Shown here one piece after another: positions 32,081 to 40,441 of a stretch of 64,000 bases of DNA. Source of the DNA: Pontibacter mucosus (GTDB lineage Bacteria > Bacteroidota > Bacteroidia > Cytophagales > Hymenobacteraceae); NCBI RefSeq assembly GCF_003054055.1, contig NZ_QBKI01000002.1:124001-188000 (forward strand), read 5' to 3'. The notes beneath the pieces were generated by a model. That model was not told where the DNA came from and did no database searches. It saw only the letters and a list, made by a program, of their open reading frames with translations. Position 1 is the first letter of the stretch, and each line of letters opens with the position of its first letter. The translations under genes were made by a program, and so were the position numbers.

Positions 32081-33442
32081 ATGGATCTGATTGTATTCTC
32101 TTGCCGTGCCCGCATCAACAGTTTCTTCAGGCAAAAGCGCCTGCAGCGCCTGTTGTTGCTGTCCGTAGGGCTGTTGTCGGCAGGTGTTTATAGTTGGCTT
32201 TTCTCGTTTCTGCTGCAGCAGGCCGGCGCGGGGGTTACGATGCTCAGCGTCGAGCAGGTGCTGGAGTATACCAATCTGTTTATACTTGCCATTATCATTC
32301 TGAAGGGCTTTTTCCCGGCCTACATACCCAAGGTGAAGCTGATTCCGTCGCTTTACCCGGTGCCGGCGTTGGAGCGGTTCCGGGCGGAGCTGGTGGTAGA
32401 GCTGGTGTCGCCGTTTTACTTTGTGCTGGTTAACTTTCTGCTGCTGCTGTACATGATGTCGCCGCTGTACACGTTCCTGCACCTGGTGCAAAGTATACTA
32501 GTTATACTTACGGCCCACGTTACCCTGCGCTCGCTGCAGGTGTTTATTGAGCGGCGCATACGCTGGCTGAGCGCCAATTTTTACTCCGCTGCGGTGATGG
32601 CGGCAGGATTTGTGGCGCTGCAGGTACGGCAGCCCATGTTTTACCCGGCTTCGGAGTGGATAATGCTGGTGGTGCACCTGGCCGCCCTGAGCGCCCTTGT
32701 GCTCTGTAACTTTTTCCTGGAGAAGGCTGCCGCAGAGCCGCGCCGCAAAACCGTCAACCACAGCTCCAGCGCCCGTCGTAGCCTTGGCTGGCGACTGTTC
32801 AAGAACCACCGGCAGGCCCGCCAGATGCTTATTTTCGGGTTTGTGTTCAAGGCCTTTATACTTGGGGCGGATGCGCTGGTGTTCACGAAGAAGGGCGAGC
32901 ACCTGCTGGAGGAAGTGACGATGCTGTGGATGTTTGTGGGGCCGCTGGTGGTGTTCTCGTATGTGTTTAACAACGTGTGGGGCTTCTACCGAAACCTGTG
33001 GCTAACCGTGGAGCGTAGCACCGGCACAGCCCGGGATTTCCTGGGGGCCGCCTGGGTAGCCATGCGCCTGCCGCTGCTGATTGACGCCGTGCTGACCTTT
33101 GTGTACGTGGCTGTTTTTAACCACCAGGATGCTTTCTTTGTGGTGATGATGTACATCGGCAGTGTGCTGGTGATGGGCCCTCTAAGTATCGTGGCCTCCA
33201 TTGTGAGCCCGAAGGCGGTGTCAGGTGGGTTGTTCAGCTTTAGCGCCAACTCCTCCTACCTGTTCAACTTCATTGCGCTGAGCGTGCTGGGCCTGCTGTT
33301 TCTGCCGATAATTCATCCAATTTTATACCTGGTTTACCCGGTAGTGATTGGGTGCGCCATCTTTGCGCTGGTGGCTGTGCTGCGGGAGTACCCGACGTAT
33401 AAGTATAAACTCTTCGAAACGCACTTTAAGGCTGAGGCCTAA
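32081..33442 (+). CDS. Membrane permease partner of the ABC ATPase
   Basis: The 453-residue protein is very hydrophobic, with about ten to twelve predicted membrane helices, beginning near residue 25 (LLLLSVGLLSAGVYSWLFSF) and ending near 440. A charged cytosolic loop lies near 225-245 (AEPRRKTVNHSSSARRSLGW). No extracellular domain of note. It follows the ABC ATPase gene on the same strand and is closed by a strong terminator, so it is most likely the transmembrane half of that exporter; in Bacteroidota such pairs carry no named substrate. Codon use is host-like and the gene holds several TATACTT words. Confidence 0.8.
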   Translation: MDLIVFSCRARINSFFRQKRLQRLLLLSVGLLSAGVYSWLFSFLLQQAGAGVTMLSVEQVLEYTNLFILAIIILKGFFPAYIPKVKLIPSLYPVPALERFRAELVVELVSPFYFVLVNFLLLLYMMSPLYTFLHLVQSILVILTAHVTLRSLQVFIERRIRWLSANFYSAAVMAAGFVALQVRQPMFYPASEWIMLVVHLAALSALVLCNFFLEKAAAEPRRKTVNHSSSARRSLGWRLFKNHRQARQMLIFGFVFKAFILGADALVFTKKGEHLLEEVTMLWMFVGPLVVFSYVFNNVWGFYRNLWLTVERSTGTARDFLGAAWVAMRLPLLIDAVLTFVYVAVFNHQDAFFVVMMYIGSVLVMGPLSIVASIVSPKAVSGGLFSFSANSSYLFNFIALSVLGLLFLPIIHPILYLVYPVVIGCAIFALVAVLREYPTYKYKLFETHFKAEA

Positions 33443-33454
33443 TGTATAAGTATA

Positions 33455-33511
33455 AAGTATAAAAGTATAGCCCCGGCATTTTGTAAGTGCCGGGGCTATA
33501 CTTTTATACTT
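33455..33511. terminator. Terminator built from inverted AAGTATA words (24-bp perfect stem)
   Basis: Positions 33455-33478 pair perfectly with 33488-33511 (24 bp, 9-nt loop). Each arm carries two AAGTATA words (AAGTATAAAAGTATAG) outside a CCCCGGCA/TGCCGGGG core. It lies between the convergent permease and Nudix regulator genes and should stop both transcripts. Confidence 0.88.
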
Positions 33512-33527
33512 GTTAGTGACTTCTTTC

Positions 33528-34277
33528 TCAGGAGAAGAATAAGTTACTCTCTTTTAATTTCAACTCGTACTCCTCCTTTTTAAACCGGTACAGATAAGGA
33601 GACTTAAAAGCACCACCCCGCCGGCGTTCTGCAAGGCGCTCCAGTATGCCAAGGCTTAGCATTTTGCGTTGGAAATTACGTGGGTCTAAGCCCTTGCCCA
33701 GAATGGCCTCGTAAAGGCGCTGAAGCTCCGGCAACGTAAATTTCTCCGGTAAAAGGTTATAGCCGATAGGCTGCCAGCTAAGCTGTGTCCGCAGGGCTTT
33801 GCGGGCAACCTGAATGATGCGGTTATGGTCGAACAGCAGGGCCGGGATTTGCTGCACGTCCCACCAGGCACATTGCTCCGTAAACGGATCGGGTGTAGGC
33901 ATAGCTTTAGCGTGATCTACCAGTGCATAATAGCCCACCGACACGGCCCGCTCATACCACTTGTCCGGGTCTATCAGGTGTTTCAGTTTATATTTTATCC
34001 CCTCCCGGTTGTAGCGCTCCACCTCCCCGAACACATGAAACTGCTGCAAAAAGATATCATCTAAACCAGTGCGCTCTTTCAGGATGCGGTTAGCCGCTGC
34101 GTCCACTGCCTCGTTTCTTCGGATAGGCCCGCCTGGCAGGCTCCACTCCTGCGTACCCTTCCAGCGCAGGAGCAGCACCTTCAGGCAATCTTCATGGAAG
34201 CTCAGGATCACGCAATCCAGCGTGAGTTCAGACAAGTATGGTGAGGCATTGCTGTGGTTGGTCTTTTCCTGAGGCAT
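33528..34277 (-). CDS. Nudix-domain transcriptional regulator (NrtR/AraR type)
   Basis: Residues 15-150 form a Nudix domain (LTLDCVILSFHEDCLKVLLL, then WSLPGGPIRRNEAVDAAANR ILKERTGLDD); the Nudix box is degenerate (the usual REExxEE is AANRILKERTG), as in regulators that bind but no longer hydrolyse the ligand. Residues 160-240 form a winged helix (LPEKFTLPELQRLYEAILGK and FQRKMLSLGILERL). This is the layout of Nudix-related regulators of NAD or sugar metabolism in Bacteroidota. Two 15-bp palindromes in the divergent gap to the esterase gene are the likely operators. The ligand is unknown; the neighbouring gene does not point to a pathway. Confidence 0.88.
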   Translation of the reverse strand: MPQEKTNHSNASPYLSELTLDCVILSFHEDCLKVLLLRWKGTQEWSLPGGPIRRNEAVDAAANRILKERTGLDDIFLQQFHVFGEVERYNREGIKYKLKHLIDPDKWYERAVSVGYYALVDHAKAMPTPDPFTEQCAWWDVQQIPALLFDHNRIIQVARKALRTQLSWQPIGYNLLPEKFTLPELQRLYEAILGKGLDPRNFQRKMLSLGILERLAERRRGGAFKSPYLYRFKKEEYELKLKESNLFFS

Positions 34278-34295
34278 TACGTATGGGAAATTATC

Positions 34296-34353
34296 AATAT
34301 GTTATTTTGACATAATAAGGATGTTTCTTATCATTATGTTAAAATAACATATT
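34296..34353. promoter_or_regulatory. Paired palindromic operator of the Nudix regulator
   Basis: Two 15-bp sites, ATGTTATTTTGACAT (34299-34313) and ATGTTAAAATAACAT (34336-34350), lie 37 bp apart centre to centre. The whole block is a larger inverted repeat: the 21-bp arms 34296-34316 and 34333-34353 differ at one position. Placed between the divergent regulator and esterase genes. Confidence 0.75.
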
Positions 34354-34386
34354 AAAAGAGCTGTTTGCAACCAATCGAACTGAAAT

Positions 34387-36045
34387 ATGCCATACCTCAA
34401 AACACTCCTTGTATTTGTATTGCTGGGGCTGCAGCTGCTGCCCGAAGCCAATGCCCAGAAAAAATCTAAATCTGCAGATCTCTTTGCCGCTAACCAGGCC
34501 AAAACGGTGAATGGTTTGGTAGAGGGAACCCTGGAAGAAAGCGGGATCCGCGCCTTTAAAGGAGTGCCGTTTGCCGCGCCGCCTACCGGTGATTTGCGCT
34601 GGCGCGAGCCGCAGCCGGTGCAGAACTGGCAAGGCGTGCGCAGCGCCAAAAAGTTCGGGCCACGGGCTATGCAGCTTCCTATTTTCGGGGATATGAACTT
34701 CCGCTCGGATGGCATGAGCGAAGACTGCCTGTACCTGAACGTGTGGACCCCAGCAAAATCTGAGAAAGAGAAGCTGCCGGTGCTGGTATACTTTTACGGC
34801 GGCGGTTTTATGGCTGGCGACGGATCCGAGCCACGGTATGACGGTGAAAGTATGGCAAAGAAAGGTATCGTGGCTGTAACGGTAAACTATCGCCTGGGGG
34901 CATTCGGTTTTTTTGCGCATCCGGAGCTAACAAAAGAATCGCCACACAAGTCGTCGGGCAATTACGGTTACATGGACCAGAACGCAGCATTGCGCTGGGT
35001 AAGGCAGAATATTGCCGCTTTCGGCGGGGATCCTGCCAGGGTAACGATTGCCGGTGAGTCGGCCGGTTCTATCTCTGTGAGCGCCCAAATGGCTAGCCCA
35101 CTTTCTAAAGATTTGATAGCCGGAGCGATAGGCGAGAGTGGTGCCCTGGTGAACACCGGTCTGGATCCGATTCCGTTGGAGGAGGCAGAGCAGAACGGGG
35201 TAAACTTTGCCAAGAGCGTTGGGGCAAATTCACTGGCTGCGCTGCGTGCCATACCAGCACAGCAGCTTCTGGAGGCAACAGGCAAGCCGGGGGTGGGACG
35301 TTTTGTGGCTACCCTGGACGGATACTTCTTCCCGAAATCGCCGGTAGCTATTTTTGCGGCCGGGGAGCAGGCAAAGGTGCCGCTGCTGGCTGGCTGGAAC
35401 TCCGAGGAAATGACGTACATGGCTGTACTGGGCAGGGAGGAGCCAACGGTAGAGAACTACACCAAAGCGGTGCAGCGCCTGTACGGAGACAAGGCCGAAG
35501 AGATTCTAAAAGTATACCCAGCCTCCACAGCGGAGGAAGCGCTACAAGCTGCCACCGATCTGGCCGGAGATCGCTTTATAGCCTACAGCACCTGGAAGTG
35601 GATGGACCTGCACAGCCAGACGAGCAACCAGCCTGTGTACCGATACCTGTACGAGCGCCCTCGTCCGCCGATGGTGCCTGAAATGGGCAATGCTTCGGCT
35701 GGCCTGGCTGGCGGCGTTGTGAAAGCGGATGACCCGAATGCCTTTAAGATGCCGCAGGCCAGGGGAGCAGTGCACTCCGCTGAGATTGAGTATGCCTTGG
35801 GTAATCTTGCCTCCAATAAAGTATACGCCTGGACTCCGGATGATTACAAAGTATCGGAAGTAATGCAGAACTACTTTGCCAACTTTATCAAAACCGGGGA
35901 TCCTAATGGCAAAGGGTTGCCAACGTGGCCGGCAGCTACCAAAGGCGGCAAGGTGCAGGTAATGCATATAGATGTAAAAACGGAGGCAAAGCCAGAGCAG
36001 CACCGTGCCCGCTACGAACTGTTGGACAAGATGCAGACGAAGTAA
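34387..36045 (+). CDS. Exported type B carboxylesterase
   Basis: The 552-residue protein has a signal peptide (PYLKTLLVFVLLGLQLLPEA, cleavage near NAQ) and a type B carboxylesterase (alpha/beta hydrolase) domain: GVPFAAPPTGDLRWREPQP, EDCLYLNVWTP, YGGGFMAGDG (oxyanion hole), then the nucleophile elbow GESAGS with Ser near 224, and the His in GAVHSAEIEYALGN near 465. The acid residue is expected near 340 (NSEEMTYM). It hydrolyses esters in the periplasm or outside; the substrate is not evident. It is divergent from the Nudix regulator and preceded by its operator pair, so its expression is probably controlled by it. Confidence 0.92.
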   Translation: MPYLKTLLVFVLLGLQLLPEANAQKKSKSADLFAANQAKTVNGLVEGTLEESGIRAFKGVPFAAPPTGDLRWREPQPVQNWQGVRSAKKFGPRAMQLPIFGDMNFRSDGMSEDCLYLNVWTPAKSEKEKLPVLVYFYGGGFMAGDGSEPRYDGESMAKKGIVAVTVNYRLGAFGFFAHPELTKESPHKSSGNYGYMDQNAALRWVRQNIAAFGGDPARVTIAGESAGSISVSAQMASPLSKDLIAGAIGESGALVNTGLDPIPLEEAEQNGVNFAKSVGANSLAALRAIPAQQLLEATGKPGVGRFVATLDGYFFPKSPVAIFAAGEQAKVPLLAGWNSEEMTYMAVLGREEPTVENYTKAVQRLYGDKAEEILKVYPASTAEEALQAATDLAGDRFIAYSTWKWMDLHSQTSNQPVYRYLYERPRPPMVPEMGNASAGLAGGVVKADDPNAFKMPQARGAVHSAEIEYALGNLASNKVYAWTPDDYKVSEVMQNYFANFIKTGDPNGKGLPTWPAATKGGKVQVMHIDVKTEAKPEQHRARYELLDKMQTK

Positions 36046-36061
36046 CTACGATTTGAAGTAT

Positions 36062-36108
36062 AAAAGTATAGCCCTGGCATTTCTCAATTGCCGGGGCTAA
36101 ACTTTTTT
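36062..36108 (+). terminator. Terminator of the esterase gene, with an AAGTATA word in the stem
   Basis: AAAAGTATAGCCCTGGCA (36062-36079) pairs with 36089-36106 with two mismatches, followed by Ts. The same CCCCGGCA-type core and AAGTATA arm as at 33455-33511. Confidence 0.8.
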
Positions 36109-36232
36109 CAGGTGTTCCAAAGTATAAATTCCGGTGTTTTGCAGCGCATCCAGCTCCTGCCGTTGCCTTTCCTTGCAACGGCTTATCCTACCATCCCGTT
36201 ACTCCAAGGGTAATCACTCGAAGTATAAATGG

Positions 36233-37198
36233 ATGATAAGAATAGGCTATCACATATCGCATGAGCAGTTTCCGCCTAGCCAGTTGCTGCAGTTGGCAAA
36301 GCAGGCAGAGGAGGCCGGCTTTCAGTTCTGTATTTCTTCGGATCATTTCCATCCCTGGAGCGAGAAGCAGCAGGAGTCAGGCTTTGCCTGGTCGTGGCTG
36401 GGGGCTGTCATGGCACAAACCTCACTGGACTATGGCATCGTGAACTGCCCTGCTTACCGTTACCACCCTGCCATTATAGCCCAGGCTGCCGCTACCCTGG
36501 ATGAGATGTTTCCGGGCCGGTTCTGGATGTGCCCCGGCAGCGGACAGGCGCTGAACGAGTCTATTACCGGGGAGCGCTGGCCAGCTAAACAGGAGCGGAA
36601 TGAGCGGCTGAAGGAGAGTGTGGATATGATACGGGCCCTGTGGCGCGGCGAAACGGTAACACATCACGGGCTGGTTAAAGTGGAGAATGCCAAACTGTAT
36701 ACCCGGCCAAAGAAAAAGATCCGGCTGGTTGCCGCGGCCATTACACCCCAAACGGCTGCCTGGGCTGCTGGCTGGGCTGATGGCCTGATCACGGTATCGC
36801 AGCCTGAGGAGAAGCTGGAGCAAGTGGTGGAGGCTTGGAGAAAGAACGGCGGGGAAAACAAGCCCTTGATGCTGAAGGTGCAGGTATCTTACGACCAGAC
36901 GGATGAGGCCGCCCGCACGGGTGCCTATGAGCAGTGGAAGACCAATGTCTTTGCCAGCGACCTGCAGGCAGAACTACGGACGCCCAAGCAGTTTGATCAG
37001 GCAGCAACGTTTGTGAAGCCCGAAGAAATGGACGGCGCCGTAAATATCTCCAGCGACCTTGAAAAGCACATCCAGTGGCTGGAGAAGTATGCAGCGATGG
37101 GCTTTACTGATCTGGACCTGCACAACGTGAACACGAAGCAGGAGCAGTTTATCCGGGTGTTTGGCGAGAAGGTGCTACCGCATTTCTGGAACAAGTAA
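36233..37198 (+). CDS. LLM-class flavin-dependent oxidoreductase (TIGR03885-like)
   Basis: From the ATG at 36233 the product has 321 residues: IRIGYHISHEQFPPSQLLQL, GFQFCISSDHFHPW, AYRYHPAIIAQAAATLDEMF and the segment PGRFWMCPGSGQALNESITG. The bacterial luciferase-like TIM barrel of about 300 residues and the GSGQALNE segment fit the non-F420 flavin oxidoreductase group TIGR03885. An upstream in-frame ATG at 36134 adds 33 poor residues, so it is rejected. It uses FMN/FAD; the substrate is unknown. It stands alone after the esterase terminator. Confidence 0.88.
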   Translation: MIRIGYHISHEQFPPSQLLQLAKQAEEAGFQFCISSDHFHPWSEKQQESGFAWSWLGAVMAQTSLDYGIVNCPAYRYHPAIIAQAAATLDEMFPGRFWMCPGSGQALNESITGERWPAKQERNERLKESVDMIRALWRGETVTHHGLVKVENAKLYTRPKKKIRLVAAAITPQTAAWAAGWADGLITVSQPEEKLEQVVEAWRKNGGENKPLMLKVQVSYDQTDEAARTGAYEQWKTNVFASDLQAELRTPKQFDQAATFVKPEEMDGAVNISSDLEKHIQWLEKYAAMGFTDLDLHNVNTKQEQFIRVFGEKVLPHFWNK

Positions 37199-37259
37199 AG
37201 CACAGGCTTATACTTCGACTAAAGTATAAGCGCCGTTCAAAGCAACTTTTAGAACAGGG

Positions 37260-37874
37260 TTATACTTGTTTAGCGGGTAGTAACTCGGAGAGGTCCAGCA
37301 CCTGCGCCTCAACATCGGCTTTTAACTCCATCGACAGCGTTACCTTATCCGGCAGGGGCGTAATGTCCTGTACGCGCACCTCGTTTACGGTCCCTAACAG
37401 TTTAATGCCTTTTAGCTGTAGCCCCTCCTGCAACATGCCGTTTGCCTTCTGTAGCTCGCCCGAAATGATATGCTTTAGGTTTACCCTTGCCTTACTGATG
37501 ATTTGATTGTAGGCGACTTTGTTCACCAGTACCTCTAGGCCTGTATTAAAGAGCGTGCTGTTGGTTCTGGAGGTAAGATGGAACTGCTGTACATACAATT
37601 GCTGCGCGGTATTATCATATCCCAAAGTTGCCAGCACATACAGGTCCACGTTGTCGCGCTTCAGCATGGTGCGCAGAATCCGGATTCTTATCCGCAGGAT
37701 TACCTCGTTGCTGCCTGAGCTGCTGCCGCTAATGCCCACGTCCAGGATCTGGGCATAAGGATCGCCGGCTTCCTGTTCAGGAATATACTTGCCAATCAGT
37801 TGGTTTTTGAGCACGCCCTGCAGGGCAGGGTAGGAGATGGAGACAGGTACGTAGATTCTTACGGAATCTTCCAT
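37260..37874 (-). CDS. DUF4403-like protein
   Basis: The 204-residue protein starts SVRIYVPVSISYPALQGVLK and continues with repeated beta strands and one long helix (FNTGLEVLVNKVAYNQIISK ... ISGELQKANGMLQEG). The opening and the late QLKGIKLLGTVNEVRVQDI are like DUF4403, a family thought to have a lipid-binding-like (TULIP/BPI) fold, but it is shorter than the family and I am not certain. No signal peptide or membrane helix. It is convergent with the flavin oxidoreductase gene; TATACTT words lie between them. Confidence 0.5.
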   Translation of the reverse strand: MEDSVRIYVPVSISYPALQGVLKNQLIGKYIPEQEAGDPYAQILDVGISGSSSGSNEVILRIRIRILRTMLKRDNVDLYVLATLGYDNTAQQLYVQQFHLTSRTNSTLFNTGLEVLVNKVAYNQIISKARVNLKHIISGELQKANGMLQEGLQLKGIKLLGTVNEVRVQDITPLPDKVTLSMELKADVEAQVLDLSELLPAKQV

Positions 37875-37965
37875 AGCGTATTAAATGGTTTTTGGTCGGG
37901 TGATACAGCGTCTGTTAGCGGTAGTAACTACAGGTATATAGGGATATTTGTTTGAGGTATAAATG

Positions 37966-38000
37966 AAAAAAGCCTCAAACATGTGGGTTTGAGGCTTTTT
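37966..38000 (-). terminator. Terminator following the first tRNA-Lys
   Basis: AAAAAAGCCTCAAAC and GTTTGAGGCTTTTT arms, 6-nt loop; works leftwards after the tRNA at 38008. A TATACTT word sits between hairpin and tRNA. Confidence 0.85.
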
Positions 38001-38007
38001 ATACTTG

Positions 38008-38080
38008 TGATCCCGCTGGGATTCGAACCCAGGACCCATACATTAAAAGTGTATTGCTCTACCAGCTGAGCTACGGAATC
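38008..38080 (-). tRNA. tRNA-Lys (anticodon UUU), copy 1
   Basis: A 73-nt tRNA on the minus strand: acceptor GATTCCG/CGGGATC, D-arm AGCTCAGCTGGTAGAGC, anticodon loop CTTTTAA (UUU), T-arm with CTGGG-TTCGAAT-CCCAG, discriminator A. Identical to the copy at 38223-38295. Confidence 0.97.
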
Positions 38081-38182
38081 GGTTGTTTTTTCCTTGTTTG
38101 GGAGTGCAAAGGTAGAAGCTTTGATTTTAATTCCAAAATTAATTTTCAGCTTCTTTACCCTCCCCTTTGCAAGAGGAGAAAT

Positions 38183-38209
38183 AAAAAGCCTCTCTGTTAA
38201 GAAAGGCTT
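38183..38209 (-). terminator. Terminator following the second tRNA-Lys
   Basis: On the minus strand AAGCCTTTCT pairs with AGAGAGGCTT (G-U allowed), followed by TTTTT; lies between the two tRNA-Lys genes, so each is its own unit. Confidence 0.75.
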
Positions 38210-38222
38210 CGTCTTTCATTTG

Positions 38223-38295
38223 TGATCCCGCTGGGATTCGAACCCAGGACCCATACATTAAAAGTGTATTGCTCTACCAGCTGAGCTACGGAATC
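38223..38295 (-). tRNA. tRNA-Lys (anticodon UUU), copy 2
   Basis: Same 73-nt sequence as copy 1, 215 bp to the right, with different flanks and its own terminator. A local duplication kept for dosage is the simple explanation. Confidence 0.97.
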
Positions 38296-38363
38296 TTTTA
38301 CTAACTTGCATTACCAAGGCGTTTCCCTGAATTGCGATGCAAAACTAACAGCTAAGTTTTTAA

Positions 38364-39101
38364 ATGCAAAACATCTTATCCAAAATATCTGCCTTTCTGA
38401 TTATTTTTTTAGCTGTTTTGGCAGAACCCACTAGTGCTCAGGATAATAATTTAACACTGGCTAAAGCAGATTCGCTCTTTCAGCATCAACGATATTCGGA
38501 TGCTTTTGTTCTGTATGAGCAGTTGCTGGTGCAGGACCAGCATTATTCGCCGCAGATGCTCCTGAAGATGGCCTATATTAAGGAAGGCCTCCGCGACTAC
38601 ACGGGTGCCATGTACTACCTGCACCTGTTCTATACCAAGGAGCCCAGCCGCTCCACGCTCAAAAAGATGGAGGAACTGGCGCAGGCGCACCGCCTCTACG
38701 GCTATGAGTACAGCGACCTGCAGTTCTTTAAAACGCAGTTCAGCAAACACTACATGCACATCCTGGAGCTCATGCTCCTGGCAGCGGTGATTACGGTCAC
38801 CATCATGTTGTTCCAGTGGCGCAGGGGCTTTAGGTTCAGCTCCAGCTTTAAGGCCGGGTTTATACTGTACCTGCTGTTTATACTTTACTACATCAACTTC
38901 CTCAACCTCGGCGACGCGGGCATCATCAAAAACAACCATGTGGCCATCATGTCGGCTCCCTCTGCCGGCGCTGACTGGATTACCACGGCCACCCAGGGGC
39001 ACAAGGTACCCATCACCGGCGAGCAGGATATCTGGTACGAGATAAAGTGGAGAGGGGAGAAGGCCTACATCCGCAAAAGCAACCTGCTGGAACTGCCCTG
39101 A
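38364..39101 (+). CDS. TPR and SH3 domain protein with two membrane helices (BatE-like)
   Basis: A signal peptide (QNILSKISAFLIIFLAVLAE, cleavage near TSAQ) is followed by TPR-like helices (residues 30-110, around SDAFVLYEQLLVQDQHYSPQ and RDYTGAMYYLHLFYT), two membrane helices (about 130-150 and 165-185) and a C-terminal bacterial SH3 domain (about 190-245, HVAIMSAPSAGADWITTATQ to YIRKSNLLEL). The TPR-TM-SH3 order is that of BatE from the Bacteroidota aerotolerance operon. No other bat genes are near, so it is called by layout only. It would face the periplasm and bind other proteins. Confidence 0.75.
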   Translation: MQNILSKISAFLIIFLAVLAEPTSAQDNNLTLAKADSLFQHQRYSDAFVLYEQLLVQDQHYSPQMLLKMAYIKEGLRDYTGAMYYLHLFYTKEPSRSTLKKMEELAQAHRLYGYEYSDLQFFKTQFSKHYMHILELMLLAAVITVTIMLFQWRRGFRFSSSFKAGFILYLLFILYYINFLNLGDAGIIKNNHVAIMSAPSAGADWITTATQGHKVPITGEQDIWYEIKWRGEKAYIRKSNLLELP

Positions 39102-39280
39102 TTTTCGTTATTGGTTGTTAGTTATTCGTTATTCGATTTCCTCTTTAGCATGCTGCTTCTATTGGTCGGAATAATTTCCTTAGCTTAAAGGGTGTTTCAC
39201 TCTCACATGCTCCCTTAGTACGTTAGGGACGGCTTTACTTTCAGGGTCTAATAACGAATAACGAATAACGAACAACGATA
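39102..39280. repeat. Low-complexity TAACGAATAAC-type repeats
   Basis: The gap contains GTTATTGGTTGTTAGTTATT at its left and AATAACGAATAACGAATAAC at its right: an inverted arrangement of degenerate TAACGAA/TTCGTTA units. The same units occur at 25395-25510 and 40340-40400. Confidence 0.6.
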
Positions 39281-40090
39281 CTATCGCTTCAACGGTGAGT
39301 CTTTCTCCTTGGCCATCACGTTGTACACCAGCTTGTCGGCCAGGCTTGGGAAGAGCTTGTTGACCCACACGGCTAATTTGCCTTGCGTAGTCATCACCAG
39401 GTCGCGTTTGCGCTGGATGGTGGCTTTGAGGATGCGCTCGGCTACTTCCTCGGCACTCATCATTTTCTCTTCCTCGCGTGGTGTTTCGCCTTGTTGCTGA
39501 CCGTTAGCGGCCAGGGCAGTGTTGCGGATGTTAGAGGCGGTAAAGCCAGGGCAGGCCAGCAGCACGTGCACGCCAGAGTATAGCAATTCCGTGCGCAAAG
39601 TCTCCAGGAAGCCGTGCATCGCAAATTTGGAGGCGGAGTATCCGGTGCGGGCGGGCAGGCCACGATAACCGGCAATCGAAGAAATGCCCACGATGGAGCC
39701 TTTTACCTGCTTGATATAAGGCAGCGCATACTTGGTGCTGTACACGGTCCCCCAGAAGTTAATGTCCATCACCTTGCGGAGCACGTCCAGGTCCAGGTCC
39801 TCAAACAGGGCGCGCATCGAGATGCCGGCGTTGTTGATGAGCACATCCAGGCGGCCATACTTTTGCACCGTTTCCTGCACCATGCGCTGGCACTGCTCCT
39901 CCACGCTCACGTCGGCATTCACCGGCAGGTTGTCAATTCCTGCTGCGCTGAGCTCCTGGCTGGTCTGGTCGAGGTTTTGCTGGTTGCGGCCTGAGATGGC
40001 TACTTTGGCCCCCTCGCGCCCAAAGGCAAACGCCAGCGCCTTGCCAATACCCGACGTGCCGCCGGTAATCAGGACTACTTTATCTCTCAT
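39281..40090 (-). CDS. Short-chain dehydrogenase/reductase (SDR)
   Basis: From the ATG at 40090 the product has 269 residues: cofactor loop VLITGGTSGIGKALAF (TGxxxGIG), LINNAGIS, the catalytic Ser in VGISSIAGYRG and the YSASK motif (Tyr-x-x-x-Lys) in RTGYSASKFAMHGFLETL. This is a classical SDR with NAD(P)H as cofactor. An ATG 33 bp upstream adds an unlikely leader and is not used. A C-terminal tail (from about 230) is a common feature of the DltE/YqjQ-like group. The substrate is unknown. It stands alone with repeat-filled gaps on both sides. Confidence 0.92.
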   Translation of the reverse strand: MRDKVVLITGGTSGIGKALAFAFGREGAKVAISGRNQQNLDQTSQELSAAGIDNLPVNADVSVEEQCQRMVQETVQKYGRLDVLINNAGISMRALFEDLDLDVLRKVMDINFWGTVYSTKYALPYIKQVKGSIVGISSIAGYRGLPARTGYSASKFAMHGFLETLRTELLYSGVHVLLACPGFTASNIRNTALAANGQQQGETPREEEKMMSAEEVAERILKATIQRKRDLVMTTQGKLAVWVNKLFPSLADKLVYNVMAKEKDSPLKR

Positions 40091-40136
40091 TTTTATACTT
40101 TCTCTAACTAAAATCAGCTGCAAAGATAATTTTAAT

Positions 40137-40262
40137 TGTTGATTGGGTGAAAGTTAGAAAGTTAAAGAGTTTGGGAGTTAGAGAGTTTGGGAGTTTAGGA
40201 GTTAGAGAGTTAGAAAGTTTGGGAGTTAGAAAGTTAAAAAGTCAAGGAGCTGGTATTTTATG
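40137..40262. repeat. Degenerate short tandem repeat (GTTAGAAAG / GTTTGGGAG)
   Basis: About 120 bp built from 8-9 bp units such as AGTTAGAAAG, AGTTTGGGAG and AGTTAGAGAG in mixed order. No gene. Copy number probably varies between strains. Confidence 0.75.
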
Positions 40263-40441
40263 GGCATTGTTGGTGTTATCACCGACTATTTATACTTGGT
40301 TTGTCTCTTCTTAATTGCTGATTTACTATACCTCCGTATTCCTGTAAACTAATAACGAATAACTAACAACCAATAACCAATAACGAGTAACTAACAACGA
40401 ATCACCCGTATCTGCCCATATTTTTGTAATTTTGCGCCACT

